Origin: Myxococcales bacterium
GTDB lineage: Bacteria > Myxococcota_A > UBA9160 > UBA4427
Assembly (NCBI GenBank): GCA_014240165.1
Contig: JAAZXM010000005.1
Location: 62,001-126,000, forward strand
Direction of reading: 5' to 3'
Length of the DNA: 64,000 nt
The notes under the pieces were generated by a model. The model saw only the letters and a list, made by a program, of their open reading frames with translations. It was not told the origin of the DNA and did no database searches. A program made the translations under genes and the position numbers. Numbering within the stretch: position 1 is the stretch's first letter; each line of letters starts with the position of its first letter. Of this stretch, positions 36,838 through 45,601 are shown piece by piece.

Positions 36838-37404
36838 TCACTGGTCGCCTGATTCAGTGAGTGCCGGCTTCAACAACGTGGAATAGTAGGCGAACATCCG
36901 GCGCACGGCATCGGTCGTCGCGTGCGTCGTCAAGGTCGCGCCCGTCACGGCATCGACGTCGTGCCCCACCCTCAGCTTATCTTCCTCGTCTAGACCCGAG
37001 AACAGGTCATACCATCTCTGGATGGGCATATATTCCAAGGGTTCCTGGAAGGCAAGTACCTTGACCATGGAAACGTTGCCTGCTGGATCCAAAACGATGA
37101 GCAGAGCCTCCGGGCGCGTGCGCACGGTATGTACATCGATATGGGCGTACCCGAGAACCTTCCCTTGCTTGCGAGCGGTGTGGAGCGTAACGACTCGCGA
37201 GTCCAGAGCTGATGACGATAGCCTTTCGATCTCCTCCGCCTGGGCGGCGGAGAGGATATGAGTCTTCTTCTCCACCTGCTCCGCGCCTTCGAAGGCCAGG
37301 GCCAAGGCCTGCTCCTGGCTATAAAAAACCGTGGACAGGGCCGCCAAGCCAACCCAGAGCAGCGGGCTCACAATAAGACCGAATATCAATACCTTGCGGA
37401 TCAT
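36838..37404 (-). CDS. FMN-binding (NqrC/RnfG-like) protein
   Basis: Protein of 188 residues with one N-terminal helix (KVLIFGLIVSPLLWVGLAALS) and a periplasmic FMN_bind domain. The ApbE target motif Dxx(S/T)GAT is exact in DAVTGATLTTHAT, so FMN should be bound to its threonine. The line YAHIDVHTVRTRPEALLIVLD is typical of the fold. It lies between a porin and a membrane protein gene and close to apbE. It is not a second NqrC, as nqrC is complete upstream. The electron donor and acceptor are unknown. Confidence 0.87.
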   Translation of the reverse strand: MIRKVLIFGLIVSPLLWVGLAALSTVFYSQEQALALAFEGAEQVEKKTHILSAAQAEEIERLSSSALDSRVVTLHTARKQGKVLGYAHIDVHTVRTRPEALLIVLDPAGNVSMVKVLAFQEPLEYMPIQRWYDLFSGLDEEDKLRVGHDVDAVTGATLTTHATTDAVRRMFAYYSTLLKPALTESGDQ

Positions 37405-37427
37405 CGTTTATGTAACCCCAGCAGGTT

Positions 37428-38759
37428 TCAAAAGACGTACCCCATCCCCACTTCCAGGGCCTTGGAGAGCGCCGCTCCGGTGACAGCCTGGCGCGAGTAC
37501 CGGTAGTCCAACTTGAAGACCAACTGCGGAAGCGGTTTGTACTGGAGGCCCACGGTGATGATCTCGTTGTTGTATTCGGGGCTGAGGCAAGAAGACATCT
37601 CGTCCGAACCGCAGACAGATGCCGGCATCGTCTGAAACTCACGCTGGGTATTCACGCGCCCGTAGCGAAAGAAGGGCTCCAGGCTCTGCTTGGACTCGGG
37701 AAGTAAAATGGAGAAGACATCGTAAGCAGCCACCACGTACCCACCCATGCTTTCCTCGGCGAGATAGCCATTGGCCATCACTTTCGTCGCCTCGGGGCTC
37801 AGGTTCAGGCTGTCGGGGTTGTCGATGAACGCCTGACTGAACAAGCCTCGTAAGGTCAGGCCATGGCGCTCATAAGAAGCATGCAATTCGTACATGGTCA
37901 TCCCGAGCGAACCGACACCCTGGTTCTGACCCTGGTTTCCCGTATAGACGGAGCCGCCGGCCAAAAGATTGGTGGCGAGTTCTACATCAGCACGCGCGAC
38001 GAACGACCAGTTATTCGCCAGGGCCTCGATTCCCTTTTGACGGCCATCGCGATATCCCTTGCCACTGAAATCCACGCCATCGAGACTTGTCATCCCGTAG
38101 ACCTGATAGGTCACGGCGCCCGCTCTGCCATAGATCCCGGCGCCGTTCTCTCGCCAGGTCGTGGGGATCATGCGTGTTTCCACTTCGGGCCGGCTTCCGC
38201 CGTAGTAGAAGGTGGGCTCATGGAGTTGGTTGACGAATCCCATGGGGTTCAAGATCAAACCGACTCGCAAGTTGAGCGCTGCCGAGTGCTGGTAGTCGAC
38301 ATTCAGGAACTCGACGAAAACATCGGATGAGCCGCCGTGTTCGAACTCGAACTCGGAGTTCAGAACCCATTTGTCGCTGAACTTGTAACCGATATAGAGC
38401 ACCGCCCGATAGGTATCGAAAATATCGTCGCTTTCGGTCGAAGGGCTGTAATGAGTGAAGAGCACTTCGCCATAACCACCGATCGAAAGACCCTGGTCGG
38501 CGCGATAGATCTTGGCGGCTGCGGGACCGACCCCGAAGTAGTTCTGCCAATCGCCGTCCTCGGGCACGGTGGCCCCGGTGACCGCGCGGTCCAATTCTTC
38601 GGCAAGAAGCTGAACCTTCTCCTCAAGCGCCGCGATTCGCTCGCTGTCGTCTTCCGCCAGGGCAAAAGAAGAGAGCAAGACCAGGGACGATGAGCCGATG
38701 AGCGCAATCCGCTTCGAAAGGGATGGCCTGCGCCGCCCCAGGCTCCAACGAACAGACAT
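37428..38759 (-). CDS. Outer-membrane porin with N-terminal coiled coil
   Basis: Protein of 443 residues. A signal peptide (RIALIGSSSLVLLSSFALA) is followed by a short coiled coil (SERIAALEEKVQLLAEELDRAV) and alternating beta-strands such as GYGEVLFTHY, WVLNSEFEFEHGG and the terminal LEVGMGYVF with a final aromatic residue, as in outer-membrane barrels. It resembles phosphate/anion or general diffusion porins (OprP/DcaP-like) only in style. ATG 38759 follows AAGGAG; the longer frame from 38852 is not used. It leads the porin/FMN-protein/membrane-protein operon and has a Fur-like box at its promoter. Confidence 0.85.
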   Translation of the reverse strand: MSVRWSLGRRRPSLSKRIALIGSSSLVLLSSFALAEDDSERIAALEEKVQLLAEELDRAVTGATVPEDGDWQNYFGVGPAAAKIYRADQGLSIGGYGEVLFTHYSPSTESDDIFDTYRAVLYIGYKFSDKWVLNSEFEFEHGGSSDVFVEFLNVDYQHSAALNLRVGLILNPMGFVNQLHEPTFYYGGSRPEVETRMIPTTWRENGAGIYGRAGAVTYQVYGMTSLDGVDFSGKGYRDGRQKGIEALANNWSFVARADVELATNLLAGGSVYTGNQGQNQGVGSLGMTMYELHASYERHGLTLRGLFSQAFIDNPDSLNLSPEATKVMANGYLAEESMGGYVVAAYDVFSILLPESKQSLEPFFRYGRVNTQREFQTMPASVCGSDEMSSCLSPEYNNEIITVGLQYKPLPQLVFKLDYRYSRQAVTGAALSKALEVGMGYVF

Positions 38760-38836
38760 GAATTTCTCCTTACTCCCTGGCAAAGGACCCTCCCTCTTCA
38801 CACGGGGAAACACGGGCATGGGATTCGATGAGAGAT

Positions 38837-38851
38837 TGAAAATGAATGTCA
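38837..38851 (-). promoter_or_regulatory. Fur-box-like palindrome at the porin promoter
   Basis: On the minus strand TGACATTCATTTTCA matches the 7-1-7 Fur core TGATAATnATTATCA at 11 of 14 bases. A TTGACA (38847-38852 on the plus strand as TGTCAA) overlaps it and could be the -35; the -10 is weak. It stands 78 bases before the porin start. Iron control is inferred. Confidence 0.4.
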
Positions 38852-38974
38852 AAATCAGAATTGAGAGAGGTAGTCAAAGCGAACACCGTGCGCAAGGCGC
38901 ATCGGCCGAGGGCTGCAGCGCATCGCCCAAAAACAGCGAGGTACCGATTCCCTTCGGGGACGCTGGACCTCGGT

Positions 38975-39652
38975 TCAGCCGAAAAGAGCGCTGTGGAAGT
39001 GGCGCACGATCCAGGCGACGGCGATGCCCGCCACCACGGCCTTCCAGTCGAGGCTTCGCAGGCCGGCCCAGGTCTGCCGCCCGGTGAAGGGAATCAGCGG
39101 TGTCGCGGCATGGAAAGCGGCGTAGCTTGAGGCCGGATCGGAGAGTTTACGGCGGTCCTGATGAATCGAACCGACCAGCACGAACAGGGGGAAGCCTCCA
39201 AAGAATGCGACATCGGTCGCATACCCGTTGGTCATCAGGTGCGCGACCCCGAAAACGGCGAGGGACATAAAAACGGCGTGCCGGGTGATGAGATGCACAC
39301 CACGGGGGCCTTGCTGCGCAGCATCCTGCGATGCGGTCATAGCGGTGGGGCTCGGGGTCAAAAAGCCGGCGAAGAGCAAGACGAAGGCGACACCCATGGC
39401 GCCGTAGATCGCCCAAAGACCCCAGGACGACACCACCAACGGCCCCCAGAGCAAGGGACCCTGGTGCTTGTGGGCGAAGTAGGTGCTGACAAGGGGGATG
39501 AAGGTGGCGAGGGCGACCAGCGAGTAGAGCGCCATAAAGCCGCGCTCTCCCAGCCAGTGGATCAGTCTCGCCCTGGGTCCTCCACTCGAGAGGAAAACGT
39601 GGCTCAGCCCGAAGGCGAGCCAAAGCAGCAGGATCGACGCGACCGGGCTCAT
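38975..39652 (-). CDS. NnrU family membrane protein
   Basis: Integral membrane protein of 225 residues with about six helices. The HxFLSS opening (LSHVFLSSGGPRARLIHWLGERG), VALATFIPLVSTYFAH, and HLITRHAVFMSLAVFGVAHLMTNGY match NnrU proteins, first found with nitrite and nitric oxide reductase genes, and related to isoprenoid ring-modifying membrane enzymes. No denitrification gene is present here. It lies 215 bases upstream of the porin on the same strand, and behind the short promoter-terminator element. Confidence 0.85.
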   Translation of the reverse strand: MSPVASILLLWLAFGLSHVFLSSGGPRARLIHWLGERGFMALYSLVALATFIPLVSTYFAHKHQGPLLWGPLVVSSWGLWAIYGAMGVAFVLLFAGFLTPSPTAMTASQDAAQQGPRGVHLITRHAVFMSLAVFGVAHLMTNGYATDVAFFGGFPLFVLVGSIHQDRRKLSDPASSYAAFHAATPLIPFTGRQTWAGLRSLDWKAVVAGIAVAWIVRHFHSALFG

Positions 39653-39781
39653 GGCAGGTCCTCAGGGCGCTCTGTCTGCGCGCCCATCACCCGCGCGAGC
39701 CGATTGCCGGCCCCGCTGGTGCGGGCGGACCATAGCAGCCGCGCTGGCGGGTCTTCCCGAACCCCAAATCGGCCCGTGGAC

Positions 39782-39807
39782 AAAAAAAAGCCCGCTGGTC
39801 AGCGGGC
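39782..39807 (-). terminator. Intrinsic terminator in the nnrU-like leader
   Basis: On the minus strand GCCCGCT-GACC-AGCGGGC forms a perfect 7-base-pair G+C stem with a four-base loop, directly followed by eight U. It is a textbook factor-independent terminator. It lies 20 bases below the predicted transcription start and 129 bases before the nnrU-like ATG, so it must end a tiny RNA or act as an attenuator. Confidence 0.85.
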
Positions 39808-39833
39808 GGATGTAGATTTGAAAAGACCAACAG

Positions 39834-39861
39834 ATTATAACACAGAAAGCGTTTTTGTCAA
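39834..39861 (-). promoter_or_regulatory. Near-consensus sigma-70 promoter
   Basis: Minus-strand TTGACA and TATAAT are both perfect hexamers with a 16-base spacer, and TG stands one base before the -10 (extended -10). The predicted start is near 39827. This is by far the best promoter in the window. The first bases, GGTC (or GTTGGTC if the start is a few bases earlier), can pair with GACC(AGC) of the terminator loop and 3' stem. Confidence 0.85.
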
Positions 39862-39977
39862 GCACGTTTTTGCGAACGGACGAATTCAAGCATCGGATGA
39901 CCGAAAACGATCCCGAACCCAGCAGATTGATCCCTATTTCTCGATCTGAAACGCCGTTCTTATTTGGGTTCGATCCA

Positions 39978-41297
39978 ATGGCTACTCTGCGCACCGTGCC
40001 CGTCGCTTCCCTCGCTCCTCGTTTGGTGTTTGCCATCGCATTGGTCGCCTGGGTGATGCCCTTGGTTGCCCTCGCCCCGCCGGCTTCCGCCCACGGCAAG
40101 AGCGTGTCCTACTCGGCCTGGCATTTGGACTCCGACGGGGCCCAGATCAGCGTGCGAATCCCCCTGCTGGACCTCAGCCGGCTGGGCATCCCGCTCCCCC
40201 TCGATGGCAGCGCGAACACCTCTTCGGCAACCCGGGGCGTGGGGCTCTACCTCGCTGAACGGCTCGAACTCCTCACCCCAGCCGGTTCTTGCACGCGGCT
40301 TGCCGACCCCAGTTCTCGTCCGGCAGAAACCGGTTGGGTGCGCTTTCGCTGGTCGGTCGAATGCCCACCAGCGAGCCCCATGACCCTGCGTAGCCGGATC
40401 CTCCTGGAGCAGTCCCCCTCGCACCTGCACTTCGCCCGGGTCACACTGAAGCCGGAAGACCCAACCCAGAGGGTCCGGGTGGTTGAGCGAGTACTCACCG
40501 CCGCCGAAACCGACTGGCCCCTGAGCACCTCCGCCCTCGACGCCCCCACCTCCACAGCATCCGCAGAGCTCCAAGGCACTTCCTTCACGAGCTACCTGCG
40601 ACTGGGCATCGAACACATCCTCAGTGGATGGGATCATCTGGCCTTCGTTCTGGCGCTGATTCTCCTGGCCCGCAGCCTGGGCGAAGTGGCCCGGCTTGTG
40701 ACCGGCTTTACCGTGGCCCATAGCGTGACCCTCGCCCTGGCAGTCCTGGGCTGGATCCGGGTGGAGAGCGGTCCCGTCGAGGCCTTGATCGGCTTCTCGG
40801 TGGCGCTGATTGCCATCGAGAACAGCTGGACCTTGGCCGGGCGCGGACGCTGGGTTCCCATCGTCACGGTGACCGGGCTCCTCGCCCTCGCCGGGGGAGC
40901 CGCCCTCGCGGGCATCCCCTTCCTTCCCGCCCTCACCGTGCTGGGGTTGGCTGTCTTTTGCGCCAGCCATTTCGAGCTTCTGCGCCGCGCCCCCGACGCC
41001 AACCTCCACCGCGTTGCATTGGCCTTTGCGTTCGGGCTCGTACACGGCTTCGGCTTTGCGGGGGTACTCGCGGAGATGACCCTTCCCACCGAACGCCTGG
41101 CCACCGCGCTCCTGGGCTTCAACATCGGGGTGGAAATCGGCCAGCTCGCCGTCGTGGCCGTGGCCTGGCCCCTGCTCGCCGGCCTGCGGAAAATCGCCCA
41201 GGGCCGGCCCTATCGGATCTTTGCGGAGTTGGGTTCGGCGGCGATCTGCGGAATTGGGCTCTATTGGTTCCTCGTCCGAAGCCTCGCTCCCGGCTGA
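39978..41297 (+). CDS. HupE/UreJ-2-like membrane protein
   Basis: Protein of 439 residues: a signal peptide ending ALAPPASAHG, an extracytoplasmic domain to about residue 210, then about seven helices of the HupE/UreJ type beginning YLRLGIEHILSGWDHLAFVLALILL. Histidines and acidic residues in HILSGWDHLAF, TVAHSVTLALAV and AFGLVHGFGFAGVL are typical metal-handling positions in this family, which includes nickel/cobalt-type permeases. It may move a metal ion or be a periplasmic sensor. ATG 39978 is used because it gives a proper signal peptide; the ORF extends to 39855. Confidence 0.82.
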   Translation: MATLRTVPVASLAPRLVFAIALVAWVMPLVALAPPASAHGKSVSYSAWHLDSDGAQISVRIPLLDLSRLGIPLPLDGSANTSSATRGVGLYLAERLELLTPAGSCTRLADPSSRPAETGWVRFRWSVECPPASPMTLRSRILLEQSPSHLHFARVTLKPEDPTQRVRVVERVLTAAETDWPLSTSALDAPTSTASAELQGTSFTSYLRLGIEHILSGWDHLAFVLALILLARSLGEVARLVTGFTVAHSVTLALAVLGWIRVESGPVEALIGFSVALIAIENSWTLAGRGRWVPIVTVTGLLALAGGAALAGIPFLPALTVLGLAVFCASHFELLRRAPDANLHRVALAFAFGLVHGFGFAGVLAEMTLPTERLATALLGFNIGVEIGQLAVVAVAWPLLAGLRKIAQGRPYRIFAELGSAAICGIGLYWFLVRSLAPG

Positions 41298-41446
41298 GTC
41301 GAGGAGGGGAGCCCGGGGATGCCGCGCATCGCGTAAACTGGATCCCCATCCCGGCCGCGGTCGGCCAATCGGTCCGACAGCGCCGAAGCCCGGGCCCAGG
41401 CGCGCTCCCGGACCCGAACCAAGATCAGAAAGAGAGGCGAACGAAG

Positions 41447-42874
41447 ATGGGCTTCTCCGATTACGATGCCTACGACGCCATCGGCCTGGCCGAGGTCGTA
41501 GCCCAGGGCGATGCCCATCCCGAGGAACTCCTCGACGAGGCCATCGGGCGCATGGAGGCGCTGAACCCAGTGCTCAACGCCGTGGTGATTCCCATGCTCG
41601 ACGAAGCGCGCGCCTCCCTGGCAGCGGGGTTGCCCGCCGGCCCCTTCCGCGGCGTGCCCTTCCTCCTCAAGGACCTGGCCGTCCTTTACGCGGGTGTCCC
41701 CACGACCCACGGTTGCCGCCTCTTCGCGGAAAGCGTGCCCGATCACGACAGCGAACTCGTGCGCCGCTACAAACGCGCAGGCCTGGTCATCTTCGGCAAA
41801 TCCGCCTCGCCGGAATTCGGACTCACCACCACCACGGAATCGATTCTCTTCGGACAGACGCGCAACCCCTGGAACCTGGAGCACGTCGCGGGGGGCTCTT
41901 CCGGTGGCGCCTCCGCCGCGGTTGCGGCGGGCATCCTGCCCATCGCCCACGCCAGCGATGGCGGGGGCTCGATCCGCATCCCCGCCGCGTGCTGCGGACT
42001 CTTCGGCCTGAAGCCCAGCCGCGGCCGCATGCCCTTCGGGCCCGACGTGGGTGAGGGCTGGAGCGGTATGTCCACCATGCACGCGGTCTCGCGCTCGGTG
42101 CGCGACAGCGCAGCCCTGCTCGATGCCAGCGACGGCGCCGATATCGGCGCTCCTTATCCCGCCCCGCACAAGCACCGACCCTACCTGGAGGAAGCCGCTC
42201 GAGATCCGGAAACCCTGCGCATCGCGTGGATCGGCGAAACCTTCAATGGGCTCCCCACCCACCCCGATTGCGTGGCAGCCGCCCGGGACGCCGCCCAACT
42301 CTGCGAATCCCTGGGCCACCAGGTGGAGGAAGCCCAACTCAAAATCGATGCCCAGACCCTGGCAGCCGCCAGCCAGACCATCATGGGGGGAAACGTGGTC
42401 AGCTTGCTGGAAGAGCGTGCCGCGGCCCTGGGGCGCGAACTATGCGAGGACGATGTCGAACCCTTTACCTGGATCAGCGTCCAGGGTGCCCGGGAGCGGA
42501 GCGCCGAGGACTACGCACGAGCGATCCGCGGCATCCACGCCATCGGGCGGCAGATCGAGCACTTCCTCCAATCCTTCGACATGATCCTCTCCCCCACCAT
42601 GGGCGCGCCGCCCGAGAAATTGGGCGTGCCCGCCCTTTCGAACCCCGACCTGCCCGGCCTTGTTACCGCTCTACTCACCTCGGTGGGGTACACCCAGGTT
42701 TTCAATGCGTCGGGGCATCCCGCCATGTCGGTCCCCCTATGCTGGAATGACGCCGGCTTGCCCATCGGGATCCAATTCGCCGGCCGGCTGGGGGAGGAGG
42801 GCGAACTCTTCCGGCTGGCGGGGCAACTCGAGCGCGCTCGGCCCTGGTCCCAGCGACGCCCGCCCGCGCCTTAG
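41447..42874 (+). CDS. Amidase (amidase-signature family)
   Basis: Amidase-signature hydrolase of 475 residues, with the Ser-cisSer-Lys triad: Lys in PFLLKDLAVLY, the two serines in AGGSSGGASAAVAAG and HASDGGGSIRIPA. It hydrolyses an amide, C-terminal or small-molecule; GatA is unlikely because gatB/C are absent and the sequence resembles the 6-aminohexanoate/steroid-side amidases. AGAGAGG precedes ATG 41447. It stands alone on the plus strand, 99 bases before a thiolase. Confidence 0.9.
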   Translation: MGFSDYDAYDAIGLAEVVAQGDAHPEELLDEAIGRMEALNPVLNAVVIPMLDEARASLAAGLPAGPFRGVPFLLKDLAVLYAGVPTTHGCRLFAESVPDHDSELVRRYKRAGLVIFGKSASPEFGLTTTTESILFGQTRNPWNLEHVAGGSSGGASAAVAAGILPIAHASDGGGSIRIPAACCGLFGLKPSRGRMPFGPDVGEGWSGMSTMHAVSRSVRDSAALLDASDGADIGAPYPAPHKHRPYLEEAARDPETLRIAWIGETFNGLPTHPDCVAAARDAAQLCESLGHQVEEAQLKIDAQTLAAASQTIMGGNVVSLLEERAAALGRELCEDDVEPFTWISVQGARERSAEDYARAIRGIHAIGRQIEHFLQSFDMILSPTMGAPPEKLGVPALSNPDLPGLVTALLTSVGYTQVFNASGHPAMSVPLCWNDAGLPIGIQFAGRLGEEGELFRLAGQLERARPWSQRRPPAP

Positions 42875-42973
42875 GACCGCGCCGAAGGCTGCCCCGACCC
42901 AGACCGAATGGGGTAGGCTCTCGAACTCTCAAAAGTACAACCGTTCAATCTCTCAACCCCACCGGAGGAATTC

Positions 42974-44170
42974 ATGGCCCGAGAAGCCGTTATCGTTCAA
43001 AGCCTGCGCACCGGCCTCACCAAGGCGCACCGCGGGTCATTCAACAACACCGAACCCGCGGACTACCTGGCCCACGCCCTGCGCGAATCCGTCGCCAGCC
43101 TGTCGAACCTGGACACCGCAGAAATCGAGGATGTGAATACGGGCGTGGCCATGCCCGAAGGTTGCCAGGGTATGAACATCGCCCGGATCGCCGCCATGGG
43201 GGCGGGCTTCCCCAAGGAAGTTGCAGCCGCCTCGGTCAACCGCTTCTGCTCGTCGGGCTCCCAGGCCGTCATGATGGCCGCCCACTCCATCATCAACGAG
43301 GGCGCGGATGTCGCCATCGGATCCGGGGTCGAAACGATCACCATGATGCAGGACGGATCACAGAACACGACACGCCTGGCCAACACCGCGGCCCGGGAAC
43401 GTTTCCCCGGCCTCTACTTTCCCATGGGCATCACCGCCGAGGTCGTCGCCGAGCGCTATGGAATTTCCCGCGAAGATCAGGACGCAATTTCCCTGGTCAG
43501 CCAACAGCGCTACGCAGCGGCAGCAGACGCAGGGCACATCGCTGAAGAAATTGCTCCAATGAAGGTGACGCGGAAGGTAATGAAGAAGGGCGAGGAGCCC
43601 TACGACGAAGACTTCACAGTAGAAGCAGACGAGTGCAACCGGCCCAGCACAACCCTCGAGGGCCTGGCCTCGCTCAAGCCCGTCTTCAAGCCCGCGGAAG
43701 AGGGCGGAACCGTCACCGCGGGCAACGCCTCCCAACTCTCGGATGGGGCTTCGTCGACGGTGCTCATGTCCGCCGAACGCGCCAATCAGCTGGGTATCGA
43801 ACCCCTGGGCATCTACCGCGGCACCGCGGTGGCGGGTTGCGGCCCGGAGGAAATGGGGATCGGCCCGGTCTTCGCCATTCCGAAATTGCTGAAGCGCCAC
43901 GGTCTGACCATCGACGATATCGATATCGTCGAAATCAACGAAGCCTTCGCGTCCCAGCTGCTCTATTGCCAGCGCGAATTGGGCATCGACCCCGAGAAGC
44001 TGAACCCCAGCGGAGGCAGCATCTCCATCGGTCATCCCTTCGGCATGACCGGCTCCCGCATGACGGGCGTGCTGCTTCGCCAGCTGAAGCGCCAGGGCAA
44101 GCGCTACGGCATCGTCAGCATGTGCATCGGCGGTGGCCAGGGACTGGCCTCTCTCTTCGAGTCCGCCTGA
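42974..44170 (+). CDS. Acetyl-CoA acetyltransferase (thiolase)
   Basis: Thiolase of 398 residues with nucleophile Cys in [15 protein letters not shown] in [21 protein letters not shown] with the catalytic His (Met replaces Ala of the usual GHPxGATG) and the base Cys in SMCIGGGQG. It degrades 3-oxoacyl-CoA or condenses acetyl-CoA. GGAGGAA lies just before the ATG. A 15-base segment 33 bases upstream nearly repeats one found in the P450/PHYH control region. Confidence 0.92.
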   Translation: MAREAVIVQSLRTGLTKAHRGSFNNTEPADYLAHALRESVASLSNLDTAEIEDVNTGVAMPEGCQGMNIARIAAMGAGFPKEVAAASVNRFCSSGSQAVMMAAHSIINEGADVAIGSGVETITMMQDGSQNTTRLANTAARERFPGLYFPMGITAEVVAERYGISREDQDAISLVSQQRYAAAADAGHIAEEIAPMKVTRKVMKKGEEPYDEDFTVEADECNRPSTTLEGLASLKPVFKPAEEGGTVTAGNASQLSDGASSTVLMSAERANQLGIEPLGIYRGTAVAGCGPEEMGIGPVFAIPKLLKRHGLTIDDIDIVEINEAFASQLLYCQRELGIDPEKLNPSGGSISIGHPFGMTGSRMTGVLLRQLKRQGKRYGIVSMCIGGGQGLASLFESA

Positions 44171-44226
44171 CGCCCCCTCGGGTTTGCAGCCCCAAATGGG
44201 GCCGAAGACCACCCGAAAACGCATAA

Positions 44227-44268
44227 TTCCCTTGCGTATCGCGCCCCATGGGCCGATACGCAAGGGAA
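44227..44268. repeat. Perfect 15-base inverted repeat
   Basis: TTCCCTTGCGTATCG and CGATACGCAAGGGAA enclose 12 bases that can themselves pair (GCCC/GGGC). It lies 56 bases past the thiolase stop, before the DUF5658 gene. No T-run follows on either strand, so it is a stable hairpin rather than a standard terminator. Confidence 0.7.
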
Positions 44269-44353
44269 GCGCATGCGCTCAGGCGAGCCGTGGAAGTCGC
44301 GGTTTCTCCGGCGCTCGCGATTTTGCGATCGGGCGAAAGAACGGGATTCGGCG

Positions 44354-44911
44354 ATGACTTCGGATAAAGACAGCCAGACATCAGGGATCACGGACCCCCC
44401 TGGCACAGAGAAACCGGGGCTCTTCGTCGAGCGGCGCTCCGGGGCCGACCGGCGCCAAACACCCACCCCCGCCTTGTCCGCGCTTCGCAGCGGCGGTCAG
44501 CGACGCACGGGGCGGCGGCAGGGCGATGCCGACCGCACCTATGTCGATCACTTTACGCCGGGAGACGTGGCGCTTCTTCTGAGCATCTTTCTCCTGAATA
44601 TCTTCGATGCCCTCTTCACGCTGCTCTGGTTGCAACGCGGAGGCGCGGAAGCCAACCCCTTCATGGCCTTTCTCCTTGAGATGGGCGAAGGCGCATTCCT
44701 TCTTCAAAAATGCATCGTGGTGGGCATCTGGCTCGTGATCCTCCTGATCCACAAGAACTTCCGCCTCGCACGCATCGGGCTCTATTCCCTCGCAGCGGTC
44801 TATACCCTGGTGATCCTGGGGCACTTCGCCCTGATCGCCAGCGGCGTCGACCCGGCCCAGCCCCCGGCTGTGGACGGGGGCGCGTTCTCTTCAGAAGAGG
44901 CGGGACAGTAG
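44354..44911 (+). CDS. DUF5658-like membrane protein
   Basis: Protein of 185 residues. An arginine-rich N-terminal part with ERRSGADRRQ and QRRTGRRQG repeats is followed by three hydrophobic segments (VALLLSIFLLNIFDALFTLLWL; AFLLQKCIVVGIWLVILLI; IGLYSLAAVYTLVILGHFALI). The LNIFDALFTLLWLQRGGAEANPFM signature is typical of DUF5658. Function unknown. ATG 44354 is preferred to the earlier frame opening at 44273. Its last 21 bases overlap the convergent rsmE gene. Confidence 0.75.
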   Translation: MTSDKDSQTSGITDPPGTEKPGLFVERRSGADRRQTPTPALSALRSGGQRRTGRRQGDADRTYVDHFTPGDVALLLSIFLLNIFDALFTLLWLQRGGAEANPFMAFLLEMGEGAFLLQKCIVVGIWLVILLIHKNFRLARIGLYSLAAVYTLVILGHFALIASGVDPAQPPAVDGGAFSSEEAGQ

Positions 44912-45601
44912 AGCGGGGAGCGCGGTCTCGACTCGAAGAGGGCGCTCTCCCAGGCTGATCCGCTCCAGCCCAGCGGCCTCGAGAGCGGCGAGTTCGTAAT
45001 CGTTCCAGCCGCTTTCCGGCCCCACGGCCAGGAGCAAGGGCCCGGTGAGCCCACGCGGTGCATCCACGGCGAGGTCGGGCTGAGCCACGAAGCCCCGAGC
45101 ACCCACCAGCAGGGCCTCCATTTCGTCCTCGACGAAGGGCTTGAAGCGCTTACAGAGGCGCACCTCGGGCATGCGCGTGTCCCGGCCCTGCTCGAGACCG
45201 AGCACGCATTGCTCGAAGAGCGCCTCTTCGCCAAGAGCATGGCTCTGCCAGAAACTCTTCTCGACACCCGCTGCCCCAAGCAGGACGATTTGCTTGACCC
45301 CCATGGACGTCACCGCGATCAGCGCCCGGCGAAGCACCGGGGGACGCGGCAACGCGAGCACGAGGGTCAGGGGAAGGGGCGGGGGGGGATCGGCCTCCAG
45401 GGACACCTCCATCTCCACCGCATCGTCATCCAGGCGCGTGATCCGGCCCCGGCCAACCGGCCCGTTCATCTGCCCCACCCGTAACTCATCCCCGACCTGG
45501 GCGCGGTGAATCTCGAGCACGTGGCGACGCCGCCTGCCCTCGAGGCGCACCCGCCTGCCAGCTTCGACCCAATCCTCGTCAAAGAGCAGAATCAGGTTCA
45601 C
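44891..45601 (-). CDS. rsmE: 16S rRNA m3U1498 methyltransferase
   Basis: SPOUT-class methyltransferase of 236 residues, methylating N3 of U1498 in 16S rRNA. The N-terminal PUA-like segment (RRRHVLEIHRAQVGDEL) and C-terminal knot motifs LLLAVGPESGWNDYELAALEAAG and ISLGERPLRVETA are intact. GTG 45601 is chosen: it overlaps the stop of the upstream HAD gene as GTGA and begins VNLILLFDEDW, the usual N-terminus; the longer ORF to 45727 is not used. Confidence 0.92.
   Translation of the reverse strand: MNLILLFDEDWVEAGRRVRLEGRRRRHVLEIHRAQVGDELRVGQMNGPVGRGRITRLDDDAVEMEVSLEADPPPPLPLTLVLALPRPPVLRRALIAVTSMGVKQIVLLGAAGVEKSFWQSHALGEEALFEQCVLGLEQGRDTRMPEVRLCKRFKPFVEDEMEALLVGARGFVAQPDLAVDAPRGLTGPLLLAVGPESGWNDYELAALEAAGLERISLGERPLRVETALPALLSRLF

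Larger units (their letters stand above)
39653..39977. other. Divergent gap nnrU-like / hupE-like
   Basis: This 325-base gap holds no gene. Its AT-rich centre carries a near-consensus minus-strand promoter (39834-39861) that runs into a perfect intrinsic terminator (39782-39807) before the nnrU-like gene. The remaining stretch from 39653 to 39781 is G+C-rich and has no recognised site. Confidence 0.6.
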
